Shown: positions 42,481-51,763, counted from the stretch's first letter. The stretch: 64,000 nt of DNA from an uncultured Bacteroidales bacterium (GCA_958418815.1 CATZGB010000011.1:1-64000); one strand, 5' to 3'. The notes: generated by a model not told the origin, from the sequence alone. Program-made: numbers and translations.

Positions 42481-44298
42481 ATGCGTGATCCATACCTGCC
42501 CAACCGCCTGCGCAAGCCAGTTCATGATTTCTGGCTGAAGACCCTCATACTGAGGGAACGCCACATCAAGGAGAAGACCCTTGTGATGATTCTTTCGCTC
42601 GCTGTCGGGATTATCGCCGGATTCGCCGCGATGGCCCTCAAATGGCTCATCCATTTCATATCCGGCTCGCTGACCATGTTTGTCAATGTCGATGGTGGCA
42701 ATTATCTCTACATCATATACCCCTGCATCGGCATACTGCTCGCCTGCTGGTATGTCAGGTATGTGGTCAAAGACAACATATCCCATGGTGTCACGCGTGT
42801 GCTGTATTCCATATCGCAGAACAAAAGCCGCCTGAAACCCCACAACATGTACACCTCCGTGGTGGCTTCATCCATCACCATCGGATTCGGAGGCTCGGTC
42901 GGGGCCGAGGGCCCCATTGTCTACACCGGGGCCGCCATCGGGTCAAACCTCGGCCAGGCTTTCAGGCTGTCGCCGAGGGTGTTGATGATACTCGTGGGTT
43001 GCGGGGCAGCCGCCGGAATCGCCGGCATATTCAAGGCCCCGATCGCAGGCATGCTTTTCACCCTGGAGGTGCTGATGCTCGACCTTACCACGGTGACAGT
43101 GATGCCCCTCCTCATCTCCTCCATCACCGCCGCCTCCGTGGCATACATATTCACAGGCTACGACCTTGAGTTCTTCTTTGTGCAGAGCGAGCCGTTCATC
43201 ATGGAGCGTCTGCCATTTTTCATAGCGCTTGGTATATTCTGCGGACTTGTGTCGCTCTATTTCACCAGGGTCATGAACATGATGGAGAACTTCTTCAAGC
43301 GCCACCTGCTCAAACAATGGCAGCGCACAGCCGTCGGGGGAGCCATACTCGCCTCGCTGGTCTTCCTCTTCCCACCCCTTTACGGCGAAGGTTACGGCTC
43401 GATAAACTCACTGCTCAACGGCGACCCCGGGTCGATAGTAGACGGCTCGATATTCTACGGCGACAGGGGCGACGTATGGTTCATCATCGTCTACATCGGC
43501 CTCATCATAGCCTTGAAAGGATTCGCCACCTCCGCAACGAACGGCGGCGGAGGAGTCGGCGGCACATTCGCCCCCTCGCTGTATGTGGGCTGCATGACCG
43601 GATTCTTCTTCGCGTTCCTGCTCAACCATCTCGGCTTCGGCATGGAGCTTTCGGTCAAGAACTTCGCCCTGATGGGGATGGCCGGCGTGATGGCCGGCGT
43701 GATGCACGCTCCGCTGATGGGGATATTCCTCACGGCTGAGATGACCGGAGGATACGAACTGTTCCTGCCCCTGCTCGTGGTGTCAACCCTCTCATACGGC
43801 ACCATCAAGATTTTCGAGCCGTATTCGATTTACACCATGCGTCTGGCACGGCGCGGAGAGTTGCTGACCCACCACAAAGACAAGGCTGTGCTGACCCTGA
43901 TGAAAATGAATTCGGTCATCGAGACCGACTTCCTCTCTGTGACCCCCGACATGAACCTCCGACAGATGGTCGACACAATCTCCAAGTCTAACCGAAACCT
44001 CTTCCCGGTGCTTGACGCAGACAGACACCTTATAGGAATAGTGCTGCTTGACGACATCCGAAACATAATGTTCCGCCCCGACCTTTACAAACGCCTGTAT
44101 GTGAGCAGGTTCATGACAGCCGCGTCAACCAGGCTCCGCACCACCGACTCCATGGAGCAGGTGATGAAAACATTCGACGACACAGGAGCCTGGAACCTCC
44201 CGGTGGTCGACGAGCATGACCGGTATGTGGGATTTGTCTCAAAATCAAAGATATTCAACTCCTACCGCCGCGTGCTGCGCCACTATTCAGAAGACTGA
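42481..44298 (+). CDS. ClC-family chloride channel/antiporter with tandem CBS domains
   Basis: The 605-aa product has a ClC membrane core (about 25-445) with the selectivity segments 'GFGGSVGAEGPIVYTGAAIGS' and 'GVGGTFAPSLYVG', and two C-terminal CBS domains (about 460-600) that usually bind adenine nucleotides and gate the pore. The glutamate in 'GAEGP' corresponds to the gating/proton Glu of antiporters. It likely moves chloride or another anion across the inner membrane. It begins 17 bp after the sugar-transferase stop. Confidence 0.93.
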   Translation: MRDPYLPNRLRKPVHDFWLKTLILRERHIKEKTLVMILSLAVGIIAGFAAMALKWLIHFISGSLTMFVNVDGGNYLYIIYPCIGILLACWYVRYVVKDNISHGVTRVLYSISQNKSRLKPHNMYTSVVASSITIGFGGSVGAEGPIVYTGAAIGSNLGQAFRLSPRVLMILVGCGAAAGIAGIFKAPIAGMLFTLEVLMLDLTTVTVMPLLISSITAASVAYIFTGYDLEFFFVQSEPFIMERLPFFIALGIFCGLVSLYFTRVMNMMENFFKRHLLKQWQRTAVGGAILASLVFLFPPLYGEGYGSINSLLNGDPGSIVDGSIFYGDRGDVWFIIVYIGLIIALKGFATSATNGGGGVGGTFAPSLYVGCMTGFFFAFLLNHLGFGMELSVKNFALMGMAGVMAGVMHAPLMGIFLTAEMTGGYELFLPLLVVSTLSYGTIKIFEPYSIYTMRLARRGELLTHHKDKAVLTLMKMNSVIETDFLSVTPDMNLRQMVDTISKSNRNLFPVLDADRHLIGIVLLDDIRNIMFRPDLYKRLYVSRFMTAASTRLRTTDSMEQVMKTFDDTGAWNLPVVDEHDRYVGFVSKSKIFNSYRRVLRHYSED

Positions 44299-44442
44299 CC
44301 TGAATTCATCCGCGTTCAACCATATCTTTCATACGGCCAGGCCCGCCACCTTCCCGGCGCGTCTGGCCGATGTCATATCCTGACGCAGGGGATGCCACAA
44401 CCATCCAGAATCCGTTCGCAGCAAAACCGAGGGGGGTAAAAA
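44299..44442. other. Non-coding spacer after the ClC gene
   Basis: About 140 bp separate the ClC stop codon from the end of the minus-strand RNA candidate. I see no reading frame, promoter box or strong terminator here. Confidence 0.5.
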
Positions 44443-44670
44443 GAAAAAACCTGAGGTACCTTCACAGGAACTTCAGGATTAAAGCCAAAAGGCAAGATTT
44501 GTGATTCTAAAAGAGTTGTCTATGCAACTTAAGTGTAGAGATTATATCTTACTTACATTCATCTCATCCTCAGCTTAGTCGGTAGCCGGAGCCTCACGGC
44601 GGCGTTTTCCCAACCTGAAAGGGCCTGACCTATGTCATAACACCTTTGGCAAGCCTTGGATGCTTTTCGA
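44443..44670 (-). ncRNA. Candidate small structured RNA (6S-like or Bacteroidales-specific sRNA)
   Basis: The minus strand carries a full-consensus promoter (44674-44704) and ends in a terminator hairpin at 44450-44477 followed by TTTTTT, defining a transcript of about 225 nt without a usable reading frame. A long-range closing stem pairs 44643-44650 with 44484-44492, and a GC-rich hairpin at 44585-44603 has a GUGA (GNRA) loop on the minus strand; a further hairpin AGTTG/CAACT lies near 44517-44533. This end-paired layout recalls 6S RNA or the orphan Bacteroidales RNA families, but I cannot assign it. It is not tmRNA, RNase P or SRP RNA by their conserved cores. Confidence 0.6.
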
Positions 44671-44673
44671 AAG

Positions 44674-44704
44674 CAAAGTTACAAACAATTTTCTTTCCGA
44701 CAAA
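44674..44704 (-). promoter_or_regulatory. Promoter of the 44443-44670 sRNA (TTTG-N19-TAACTTTG)
   Basis: Minus-strand TTTG (44704-44701) and TAACTTTG (44681-44674) are exactly 19 bp apart. It lies downstream of tcdA and is not followed by a protein gene, which argues for an RNA gene. Confidence 0.8.
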
Positions 44705-44778
44705 ATTTCCAGCCTAAAAAATCGCCGTTTTCTGCTAAAAAACATCTTTTAACGTTTTTCCCCCTCTAATCCGGGCAT

Positions 44779-45543
44779 TCAAACATCGGCGGGAGCTACA
44801 ATGCGCTCCACGACGAGACCGGCGAGCGTCATCCCGAAAATTGCTGTGACATGACACAACGACCCGTTGACCGCCACTTTGTTGAATCCCATGGCGGAAT
44901 CCTCGCCTGACACCTCCCCGAGGTTAGACAACAGTTCGGGGGAATAGACACAACGGAATTTCCGGCGGGGGAATTCACCAGATTTCTTGAACTTCCGGCG
45001 CAACGCAGCCGCCAGCGGGCAGCCCTGCACCTTCCAGAACTCCGCCACGGATATTTTTGTCGGGTCGAGCTTCAAGGCTGCCCCCATGGAAGAGAACACC
45101 ACCGGACGGTGGGCCGCCGTCGCGTTACGCAGCAACAATGCCTTGGCTGCCAGGGAATCGATGGCGTCAATCACAAAATCATACTCCTCGAAGTCAAAAC
45201 TTCCGGCAGTCGCCTCCGTGTATTCCATCTCAAGCGCCGAGACTTCAATCCCGGGAGCCACCATCTGCATCTGCCGCTTCATCGCCTCGACCTTGACCTC
45301 CCCCACCGTGGAGAGGTTGGCCTCTGCCTGGCGGTTGATGTTGGTGGCCGCTACCCGGTCGGCGTCAACGATGGTGATATGACCGACTCCGGTGCGCGCG
45401 AGCGCCTCGGCAGTCCAGCTCCCGACACCCCCGACTCCGAAGATAATAACACGCGCACGGGAAAGCGCATCTATGGCAGCGTCTCCCACGAGACGACGCG
45501 TGCGGTTGAAAACCAACGAAGGGTCGATATTTTCCATTGTCAT
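44779..45543 (-). CDS. tcdA: tRNA threonylcarbamoyladenosine dehydratase
   Basis: TcdA (CsdL) uses ATP to cyclise t6A37 of tRNA to ct6A. The 254-aa product is a ThiF/E1-like protein with 'VIIFGVGGVGSWTAEALARTGVG' (ATP-binding glycine loop), 'DADRVAATNINRQ', 'DFVIDAIDS' and the C-terminal 'GSLCHVTAIFGMTLAG'. Candidate starts at 45603, 45558, 45543 and 45537 exist; family similarity begins around 45543/45537. Its promoter box is at 45601-45608, divergent from carA. Confidence 0.93.
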   Translation of the reverse strand: MTMENIDPSLVFNRTRRLVGDAAIDALSRARVIIFGVGGVGSWTAEALARTGVGHITIVDADRVAATNINRQAEANLSTVGEVKVEAMKRQMQMVAPGIEVSALEMEYTEATAGSFDFEEYDFVIDAIDSLAAKALLLRNATAAHRPVVFSSMGAALKLDPTKISVAEFWKVQGCPLAAALRRKFKKSGEFPRRKFRCVYSPELLSNLGEVSGEDSAMGFNKVAVNGSLCHVTAIFGMTLAGLVVERIVAPADV

Positions 45544-45600
45544 CTGCTTGATTAGCATTATGCTTTCGTGCCATGGAGAAAGATAACTCCTCCACACCGG

Positions 45601-45608
45601 CAAAGGTA
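45601..45608 (-). promoter_or_regulatory. -7 box TACCTTTG for tcdA
   Basis: A minus-strand TACCTTTG followed by GCC places the start near 45597, excluding the longest reading frame start at 45603. Confidence 0.55.
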
Positions 45609-45654
45609 CGAAAAGTTTTTCACGCCTCCGGGAGGGAAGTCCGGAAAAAATTAG

Positions 45655-45662
45655 TAACTTTG
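45655..45662 (+). promoter_or_regulatory. -7 box TAACTTTG for carA-carB
   Basis: A plus-strand TAACTTTG followed by CA gives a leader of about 32 nt before carA. No PyrR-type attenuator is visible in it. Confidence 0.65.
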
Positions 45663-45698
45663 CAAACGGTTTTCAACACATTATAGACTTACCGACTT

Positions 45699-46769
45699 AT
45701 GCGCAGTCCACGCAAAGCTTATCTGCTTCTTGAAGACGGCACTCTTTTTGAGGGCAAATCTTTCGGTTATGAAACCCCCGCAGCGGGAGAAGTGGTGTTC
45801 AACACCGCCATGACCGGTTATCCCGAAAGTTTGACCGACCCCTCATACGAGGGGCAAATACTTGTCACCACTTATCCGATTCTCGGCAATTACGGCGTCC
45901 CCCCCGAAAGGGAGAAGGACGCCGTCAGTGAATTTCTCGAAAGCTCAAAAATCCATTGTCGCGGCATAATCGCCCAGGATTACAGCTGGGAACCGAGCCA
46001 CTGGCTCTCGACCCGCTCGCTCGACCAATGGCTCCGCGACGAGAAAATCCCCGGAATCTACGGCATCGACACCCGCGCCCTGACAAAACACCTGCGCGAG
46101 AAAGGCTCCATGCTGGGCAAGATATATTTCGACAACCCAGATGAGATCGAGTTCTCCGACCCCAATGTCGAGAACCTCATCGCCAAGGTCAGCTGCCCCG
46201 AAGTGGAAATCCACGGCCAGGGGGAAAAGACAGTGGTGCTTGTCGACTGCGGCACAAAACACAACATCATCCGCTGCCTCACACGCCGCGGAGTGAAAGT
46301 GGTGCGTGTCCCCTGGAACTATGATTTCTCCACAATCCCCTACGACGGACTGTTCATATCAAACGGCCCCGGAAACCCAGATTTCGCCGAAGAGACGGTA
46401 GCCAACATCCGCAAGGCGATGGAGACCGGCAAGCCGATTTGCGGCATCTGCATGGGCAACCAGCTGCTGGCCAAAGCCGCCGGAGCGAAGACCTACAAGC
46501 TCAAATACGGCCACCGCAGCCACAACCAGCCGGTAAGGCTCGAAGGCACAAACACCTGCTATGTGACCTCGCAGAACCATGGCTACGCCGTCGACCAGGA
46601 CACACTGCCGGCCGACTGGGAGCCGATGTTCACCAATATGAACGACGGCACCAACGAGGGCATCCGCCACAAGGAAAAGCCCTACTTCTCGGCGCAGTTC
46701 CATCCCGAGGCTTCCTCAGGCCCGCGTGACACGGAGTTCATTTTCGACAAATTCATCGAAATGCTCTGA
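45699..46769 (+). CDS. carA: Carbamoyl-phosphate synthase small subunit (glutaminase)
   Basis: CarA hydrolyses glutamine and passes ammonia to CarB to make carbamoyl phosphate for arginine and pyrimidines. The 356-aa product has the N-terminal CPSase domain ('GYPESLTDPSYEGQILV') and a class I glutamine amidotransferase domain with nucleophile Cys in 'ICGICMGNQLLA' and the His-Glu pair in 'QFHPEASSGPRDT'. It is followed by carB 43 bp downstream. Confidence 0.97.
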   Translation: MRSPRKAYLLLEDGTLFEGKSFGYETPAAGEVVFNTAMTGYPESLTDPSYEGQILVTTYPILGNYGVPPEREKDAVSEFLESSKIHCRGIIAQDYSWEPSHWLSTRSLDQWLRDEKIPGIYGIDTRALTKHLREKGSMLGKIYFDNPDEIEFSDPNVENLIAKVSCPEVEIHGQGEKTVVLVDCGTKHNIIRCLTRRGVKVVRVPWNYDFSTIPYDGLFISNGPGNPDFAEETVANIRKAMETGKPICGICMGNQLLAKAAGAKTYKLKYGHRSHNQPVRLEGTNTCYVTSQNHGYAVDQDTLPADWEPMFTNMNDGTNEGIRHKEKPYFSAQFHPEASSGPRDTEFIFDKFIEML

Positions 46770-46812
46770 GACCAACCATCACCCCAACCCCCACACCACC
46801 AGATTCCAACCC

Positions 46813-49800
46813 ATGATGAATCCCCAGCAGTCCAATATAAAGAAAGTGCTTCTCCTCGGTTCCGGTGCCCTGAAAATCGGCGAGGCGGGCGAGTTTGACT
46901 ATTCCGGTTCGCAAGCTCTCAAGGCGATGAAGGAGGAAGGCATCTCCACAGTGCTCATCAACCCCAACATCGCCACGGTACAGACCTCCGAAGGGTTCGC
47001 CGACAAGATTTATTTCCTCCCCGTGACCCCCTATTTCGTGGAGCGCGTCATCGAGAAGGAGCGTCCCGACGGCATCCTGCTAAGCTTCGGCGGCCAGACC
47101 GCCCTCAACTGCGGAGTGGAGCTCTACGACTCCGGCGTGCTGGAGAAATACGGCGTGGAGGTATTGGGAACCCCCGTGCAGGCCATCAAAGACACCGAAG
47201 ACCGCGAGCTCTTCGTCAAGAAGCTCGACGAAATCGAAGTGAAGACCATAAAGAGTCAGGCCGTGGAGACTACCGCAGCCGCGCTTGCCGCCGCCGAAAA
47301 GCTCGGTTACCCGGTGATTGTCCGCGCAGCCTACGCCCTGGGAGGACTCGGCAGCGGATTCTGCGACAACCCCGAGCAGCTTGTGGCCCTGACCGAGAAA
47401 GCATTCTCCTTCTCACCGCAGGTGCTGGTCGAGAAGTCGCTCAAGGGATGGAAAGAGGTCGAATATGAGGTTGTCCGCGACCGGTATGACAACTGCATCA
47501 CGGTCTGCAACATGGAGAACTTCGACCCCCTGGGAATCCACACCGGCGAGTCAATCGTCGTGGCCCCCTCCCAGACTCTCTCCAACGACGACTACCATTA
47601 CCTGCGACAGCTTGCCATAAAGATTATCCGCCATGTCGGAATCGTCGGGGAATGCAACGTCCAGTATGCCTACGACCCCGACTCGATGGATTACCGTGTG
47701 ATTGAGGTCAACGCCCGACTGAGCCGTTCGTCGGCCCTGGCGTCGAAAGCGACCGGTTATCCCCTGGCATTCGTGGCCGCCAAGCTCGGCCTTGGCTACG
47801 GGCTGTTCGACCTCAAGAACTCCGTGACCCGCGAGACATCGGCCTTCTTCGAACCGGCGCTCGACTACATCGTCTGCAAGATTCCCCGCTGGGACCTTGG
47901 AAAATTCCACGGTGTGCGCCGCGAAATCGGCTCTTCGATGAAATCTGTCGGAGAGGTGATGGCCATAGGCCGCACTTTCGAGGAGGTCATCCAGAAGGGA
48001 CTGCGCATGATCGGCCAAGGGATGCACGGCTTTGTGGAGAACCGCGAACTGAAAATCGACGACATCGACCAGGCCCTCTCCGAACCGACCGACAAACGTG
48101 TGTTTGTTGTCGCCAAGGCTTTCCAGCAGGGTTACACCGTCGACCGCATCCACCAACTCACAAAAATCGACCGCTGGTTCCTCGAAAAGCTCCATAACAT
48201 CATCGTGACCGACAACGAGCTGCGCGCGTTTGATGAGATATCGAAACTGCCGGCCGGATTGCTCCGCACTGCCAAGGAACAGGGCTTCAGCGACTTCCAG
48301 ATCGCGCGAGCTGTCAAGAAGGAGAACCTCGATGTAACCGGCGCCGACAACCAGGAGGTGCGCAAAGCCCGAAAAGAGCTGGGAATCCTGCCGGTTGTGA
48401 AACAGATCGACACACTCGCAGCCGAGTATCCGGCCCAGACCAACTACCTCTATCTGACCTACAACGGGTCGACAAACGATGTCAACTATCTCGGCGACAA
48501 ACGTTCGGTGGTGGTTCTCGGCTCGGGAGCATACCGAATCGGCAGCTCCGTCGAGTTTGACTGGTGTTCGGTCAACGCCCTGATGACCGTGAAGAAGCAG
48601 GGATGGCGCTCGGTGATGATCAACTACAATCCCGAGACGGTCTCCACCGATTATGACATGTGTGACCGCCTCTACTTCGACGAGCTGACATTCGAGCGTG
48701 TGATGGATATTCTCGAACTGGAGTCGCCCCACGGTGTGATACTCTCCGTCGGTGGCCAGATTCCCAACAACCTCGCCACTAGACTCGACGACGAGGGGGT
48801 CAACATCCTCGGCACACGCGCGTCTTCAATCGACAACGCCGAAGACCGCCACAAATTCTCGGCCATGCTCGACCGCATCGGCGTGGACCAGCCCCGCTGG
48901 CGCGAGCTGACAAGCTTCGCCGACATCGACGAGTTCATCAAGGAGGTCGGATTCCCGGTGCTGGTACGTCCCAGCTACGTCCTCTCGGGTGCTGCGATGA
49001 ATGTCTGCTCCAACGAAGAGGAACTTCACCGCTTCCTGAAACTTGCCGCCAACGTGTCGAAACTCCATCCCGTGGTGGTGTCGGAATTCATCCAGAACGC
49101 CAAGGAAATCGAGATGGATGCCTTGGCCCAGAATGGCGAAATCAAGGCTTACGCGATTTCAGAGCATATCGAATACGCCGGAGTCCACTCGGGCGACGCC
49201 ACCATACAGTTCCCGCCCCAGAAACTCTATGTCGAGACCATGCGCCGCATCAAAAAAATCTCCACGAAGATTGCCAAGGCCCTCGACATCTCAGGCCCGT
49301 TCAACATCCAGTTCCTGGCCAAGAACAACGACATCAAGGTAATCGAGTGCAACCTCCGCGCCTCTCGCAGCTTCCCCTTCGTGTCAAAGGTCATCAAGCT
49401 CAACTTCATCGACCTCGCCACCAAGGTGATGCTCGGCCTGCCGGTAGAGAAACCCAACAAGAGCCTCTTCGACCTCGACTATGTTGGCATCAAGGCATCA
49501 CAGTTCAGCTTCTCGCGCCTCCAGGGCGCCGACCCGGTGCTGGGCGTGGACATGGCTTCCACCGGCGAAGTAGGCTGTATCGGTGACGACACATCCGAGG
49601 CTGTCCTCAAGGCAATGCTTTCTGTGGGCTACAAAGTTCCGCGCAAGACAGTGCTGCTCTCGACAGGCACACCGCGCCAGAAAGCCGACATGCTCGACGC
49701 GGCCCACCGCCTCCACAACCACGGATTCACCATTTACGCCACCGAAGGCACCTGCCGGTTCCTCAACGAGAACGGCATACCCGCCATCCGCGCATACTGG

Positions 49801-50049
49801 CCCACCCAGCCAGAGAGCCAGCCCCAGGTCATGCAGTTGCTCCACGACAAGAAAATCGACCTCGTGGTCAACCTTCCCAAAAACCTCTCGTCGGCCGAGC
49901 TTTCCAATGGCTACAAGGTGCGCCGCGCGGCCATCGACCTCAACATCCCCCTGTTGACAAACGCCCGTCTGGCTTCGGCATTCATCGATGCCTTCACCAC
50001 CCTCTCCCCCGCCGACATACAGATCAAGTCGTGGGACGAATACAAATAA
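46813..50049 (+). CDS. carB: Carbamoyl-phosphate synthase large subunit
   Basis: CarB makes carbamoyl phosphate from bicarbonate, ammonia and two ATP. The 1078-aa product has two homologous ATP-grasp halves ('LLLGSGALKIGEAGEFDYSG' at the start of the first and 'VVLGSGAYRIGSSVEFDWC' at the start of the second), an oligomerisation domain between them and a C-terminal MGS-like allosteric domain ('VLLSTGTPRQKADMLDAA'). The start at 46813 follows carA; an earlier in-frame ATG at 46726 lies inside carA and is rejected. A terminator follows at 50077. Confidence 0.97.
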   Translation: MMNPQQSNIKKVLLLGSGALKIGEAGEFDYSGSQALKAMKEEGISTVLINPNIATVQTSEGFADKIYFLPVTPYFVERVIEKERPDGILLSFGGQTALNCGVELYDSGVLEKYGVEVLGTPVQAIKDTEDRELFVKKLDEIEVKTIKSQAVETTAAALAAAEKLGYPVIVRAAYALGGLGSGFCDNPEQLVALTEKAFSFSPQVLVEKSLKGWKEVEYEVVRDRYDNCITVCNMENFDPLGIHTGESIVVAPSQTLSNDDYHYLRQLAIKIIRHVGIVGECNVQYAYDPDSMDYRVIEVNARLSRSSALASKATGYPLAFVAAKLGLGYGLFDLKNSVTRETSAFFEPALDYIVCKIPRWDLGKFHGVRREIGSSMKSVGEVMAIGRTFEEVIQKGLRMIGQGMHGFVENRELKIDDIDQALSEPTDKRVFVVAKAFQQGYTVDRIHQLTKIDRWFLEKLHNIIVTDNELRAFDEISKLPAGLLRTAKEQGFSDFQIARAVKKENLDVTGADNQEVRKARKELGILPVVKQIDTLAAEYPAQTNYLYLTYNGSTNDVNYLGDKRSVVVLGSGAYRIGSSVEFDWCSVNALMTVKKQGWRSVMINYNPETVSTDYDMCDRLYFDELTFERVMDILELESPHGVILSVGGQIPNNLATRLDDEGVNILGTRASSIDNAEDRHKFSAMLDRIGVDQPRWRELTSFADIDEFIKEVGFPVLVRPSYVLSGAAMNVCSNEEELHRFLKLAANVSKLHPVVVSEFIQNAKEIEMDALAQNGEIKAYAISEHIEYAGVHSGDATIQFPPQKLYVETMRRIKKISTKIAKALDISGPFNIQFLAKNNDIKVIECNLRASRSFPFVSKVIKLNFIDLATKVMLGLPVEKPNKSLFDLDYVGIKASQFSFSRLQGADPVLGVDMASTGEVGCIGDDTSEAVLKAMLSVGYKVPRKTVLLSTGTPRQKADMLDAAHRLHNHGFTIYATEGTCRFLNENGIPAIRAYWPTQPESQPQVMQLLHDKKIDLVVNLPKNLSSAELSNGYKVRRAAIDLNIPLLTNARLASAFIDAFTTLSPADIQIKSWDEYK

Positions 50050-50076
50050 TCCATCCGACAAATCACAGATGAACAA

Positions 50077-50117
50077 ACATCCGGCGACACCCCGAGTGCC
50101 GCCGGATGTCTGTTTTT
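50077..50117 (+). terminator. carAB terminator
   Basis: ACATCCGGC (50077-50085) pairs with GCCGGATGT (50101-50109), followed by CTGTTTTT. Confidence 0.85.
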
Positions 50118-50167
50118 ACATATATCATTATAATATTGCCAACAAAAGGGCAAAAGCATCCTGTGAG

Positions 50168-50908
50168 TCAGATTATAGACATGCTGCGGGCGAGGCGGCA
50201 GGCCTCCACTGAGTTCCTCACCTGGAGACGGGCAAGAATCTCCTGACGGTGACGACTGACGGTATGACGGCTGATATTCAGCTCATCGGCGATTTCCTGG
50301 CTGGTCTTCCCTTTGTTTATCAACGACAGCACCTGTTTCTCACGTCGGCTCAATATGCGCCCGTCATCGGCCGTGGTCAATTCCTCCGTCACACCGCTGA
50401 CTGAGTCAACCACAACACTCCGGGCGGCCAACCCGAATGTCAACGGCCCGTAAAGACAGACGGCGTAACGCACCGCCCCGCTGACTGCGTCGTAGACATA
50501 ATACATCCGGTGGAGGACATCGACCATCTCCCCATCCTTTCCCCTGAACCTGAGACGCGACGCAAGATGATACCGGCCTCTCCGCTTGGCGGGCTGCCTC
50601 CTCACAAAATGCAGAAACCGCAACTCGGCGACAAACTTCTCTGTCAGCTCCTCCTCGGGCATCAGCGACAATATCCGTTTCTCCCAGATTGAATCCTCCT
50701 CATCGTAGCCGTCAAGGCCAAACCGCCCAGCGAAGCCTCCAGCGAATATCCGGCTTGTCGAGCGCGACAAATCGCTAACCACCGCCACCACATTCTCAAC
50801 CTCCGCCATACAGCGGGCATAGGCAAAAGGATTGACAGCCATATCTGAGACATCATCAAAAGGCTGGTTCTTCAGCATACGGTCAAGTTTTCTGAAAGCT
50901 GAATCCAT
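50168..50908 (-). CDS. LuxR-type transcriptional regulator
   Basis: The 246-aa product (ATG at 50908) ends in a LuxR/FixJ helix-turn-helix (about 180-240: 'LSRREKQVLSLINKGKTSQEIADELNISRHTVSRHRQEILARLQV'-type hallmark). The N-terminal 170 residues look like a PAS-like sensor without a recognisable receiver Asp, so it is probably not a classical two-component response regulator. The signal is unknown. It is divergent from the DUF1349 gene and shares a palindromic promoter region with it (50951-50986), so it may control itself and its neighbour. Confidence 0.85.
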   Translation of the reverse strand: MDSAFRKLDRMLKNQPFDDVSDMAVNPFAYARCMAEVENVVAVVSDLSRSTSRIFAGGFAGRFGLDGYDEEDSIWEKRILSLMPEEELTEKFVAELRFLHFVRRQPAKRRGRYHLASRLRFRGKDGEMVDVLHRMYYVYDAVSGAVRYAVCLYGPLTFGLAARSVVVDSVSGVTEELTTADDGRILSRREKQVLSLINKGKTSQEIADELNISRHTVSRHRQEILARLQVRNSVEACRLARSMSII

Positions 50909-50950
50909 AACGACAGGTCGGTGAAAAAAATGGTTATTTATAGTCATTGC

Positions 50951-50966
50951 GCATCCCGTGGGATGC
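50951..50966. promoter_or_regulatory. Operator-like dyad between LuxR and DUF1349 genes
   Basis: GCATCCC-GT-GGGATGC is a perfect 7+7 inverted repeat. It lies immediately upstream of the plus-strand -7 box, in the -33/-7 spacer, where a bound regulator would control access to the promoter. The adjacent LuxR-type protein is the obvious candidate. Confidence 0.5.
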
Positions 50967-50968
50967 TG

Positions 50969-50986
50969 TTAACTTTGCAAAGTTAA
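50969..50986. promoter_or_regulatory. Palindromic bidirectional -7 element
   Basis: TTAACTTTGCAAAGTTAA is an 18-bp perfect palindrome. Read on the plus strand it is TAACTTTG (50970-50977) for the DUF1349 gene; read on the minus strand it is TAACTTTG (50985-50978) for the LuxR gene. The two boxes abut tail to tail, so the two polymerases could not load together. Confidence 0.65.
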
Positions 50987-51009
50987 TAAATCAGTCTATC
51001 ATATCCGAC

Positions 51010-51663
51010 ATGAAAAAACTAATAATAGCCGCCATAGGTCTGCTCTCTTGCTATTCAACAGGCGCACAAACACTTGAAAAGATGAACTGGTTCAACGAGC
51101 CGAAAGAGTGGAATATCTCAGGCGGTGAACTTTCCATGTATGTCACCCCGCACACCGACTACTGGCGTATATCACATTACGGCTTCACCGTCGACGACGC
51201 GCCGTTTCTTTATGCAGAATATGGCGGCGAATTCGAGGCCAAAGTCAGAATCTCGGGCGACTACAAAACGCGGTTTGACCAGGCCGGGCTGATGGTCAGG
51301 ACCGACCACGAGAATTACATCAAGGCCGGCATCGAATTTGTCGACGGCAAATACAACCTAAGCGTGGTGGTGACCCACCGCACCTCTGACTGGAGTGTCA
51401 TCCCCCTTGAAAAGCCGGTCGAGGCCGTATGGATAAAGGCCGTCCGTCGCCTCGACGCCGTGGAGATATTCTATTCGTTTGACGATGTGGAGTACACTAT
51501 GATGCGCAACGCCTGGATGGAAGCCAACCGCCCGGTTAAAATCGGAATGTTTGCCGCCTCACCCGACGGAGCGGGCTTCGAAGCCCGCTTCTCAGGTTTC
51601 TCGGTGACCCACCTTCCTGACAAGACCCGTTCTCAATGGCTCGAACGCAACGCCGCTGAATGA
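51010..51663 (+). CDS. Secreted DUF1349 protein (concanavalin-like lectin fold)
   Basis: The 217-aa product has a signal peptide ('KKLIIAAIGLLSCYSTGAQ', cleavage after Gln/near 'GAQ') and a DUF1349 domain: 'FNEPKEWNISGGELSMYV', 'FDQAGLMVRTDHENYIKAGIEFVDG', 'DWSVIPL' and 'MRNAWMEANRPVKIGMFAASPDG'. DUF1349 proteins have a jelly-roll fold and are thought to bind or modify carbohydrate; exact role unknown. The start 51010 is preferred over an upstream in-frame ATG at 50947, which would precede the promoter box. Confidence 0.85.
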   Translation: MKKLIIAAIGLLSCYSTGAQTLEKMNWFNEPKEWNISGGELSMYVTPHTDYWRISHYGFTVDDAPFLYAEYGGEFEAKVRISGDYKTRFDQAGLMVRTDHENYIKAGIEFVDGKYNLSVVVTHRTSDWSVIPLEKPVEAVWIKAVRRLDAVEIFYSFDDVEYTMMRNAWMEANRPVKIGMFAASPDGAGFEARFSGFSVTHLPDKTRSQWLERNAAE

Positions 51664-51763
51664 CACCCAGTATGAGGCATATGCCTCCATTACAGCCAAC
51701 CCGTTGCCCCGCATCCGCCACCTTAATCCCACGATTTCGATTCCATATATCTGATTTTTTGCG

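Noticed and set aside
44443..44670. tmRNA, RNase P RNA or SRP RNA identity for the sRNA candidate
   Set aside because: No tag reading frame or tRNA-like end, no RNase P conserved core and no SRP GGAA-type apical loop could be found on either strand.
47551..48732. 393-codon open frame on the minus strand inside carB
   Set aside because: It is antisense to a well conserved enzyme and has the Val/His/Gly-rich bias of a mirror frame; no start signal.
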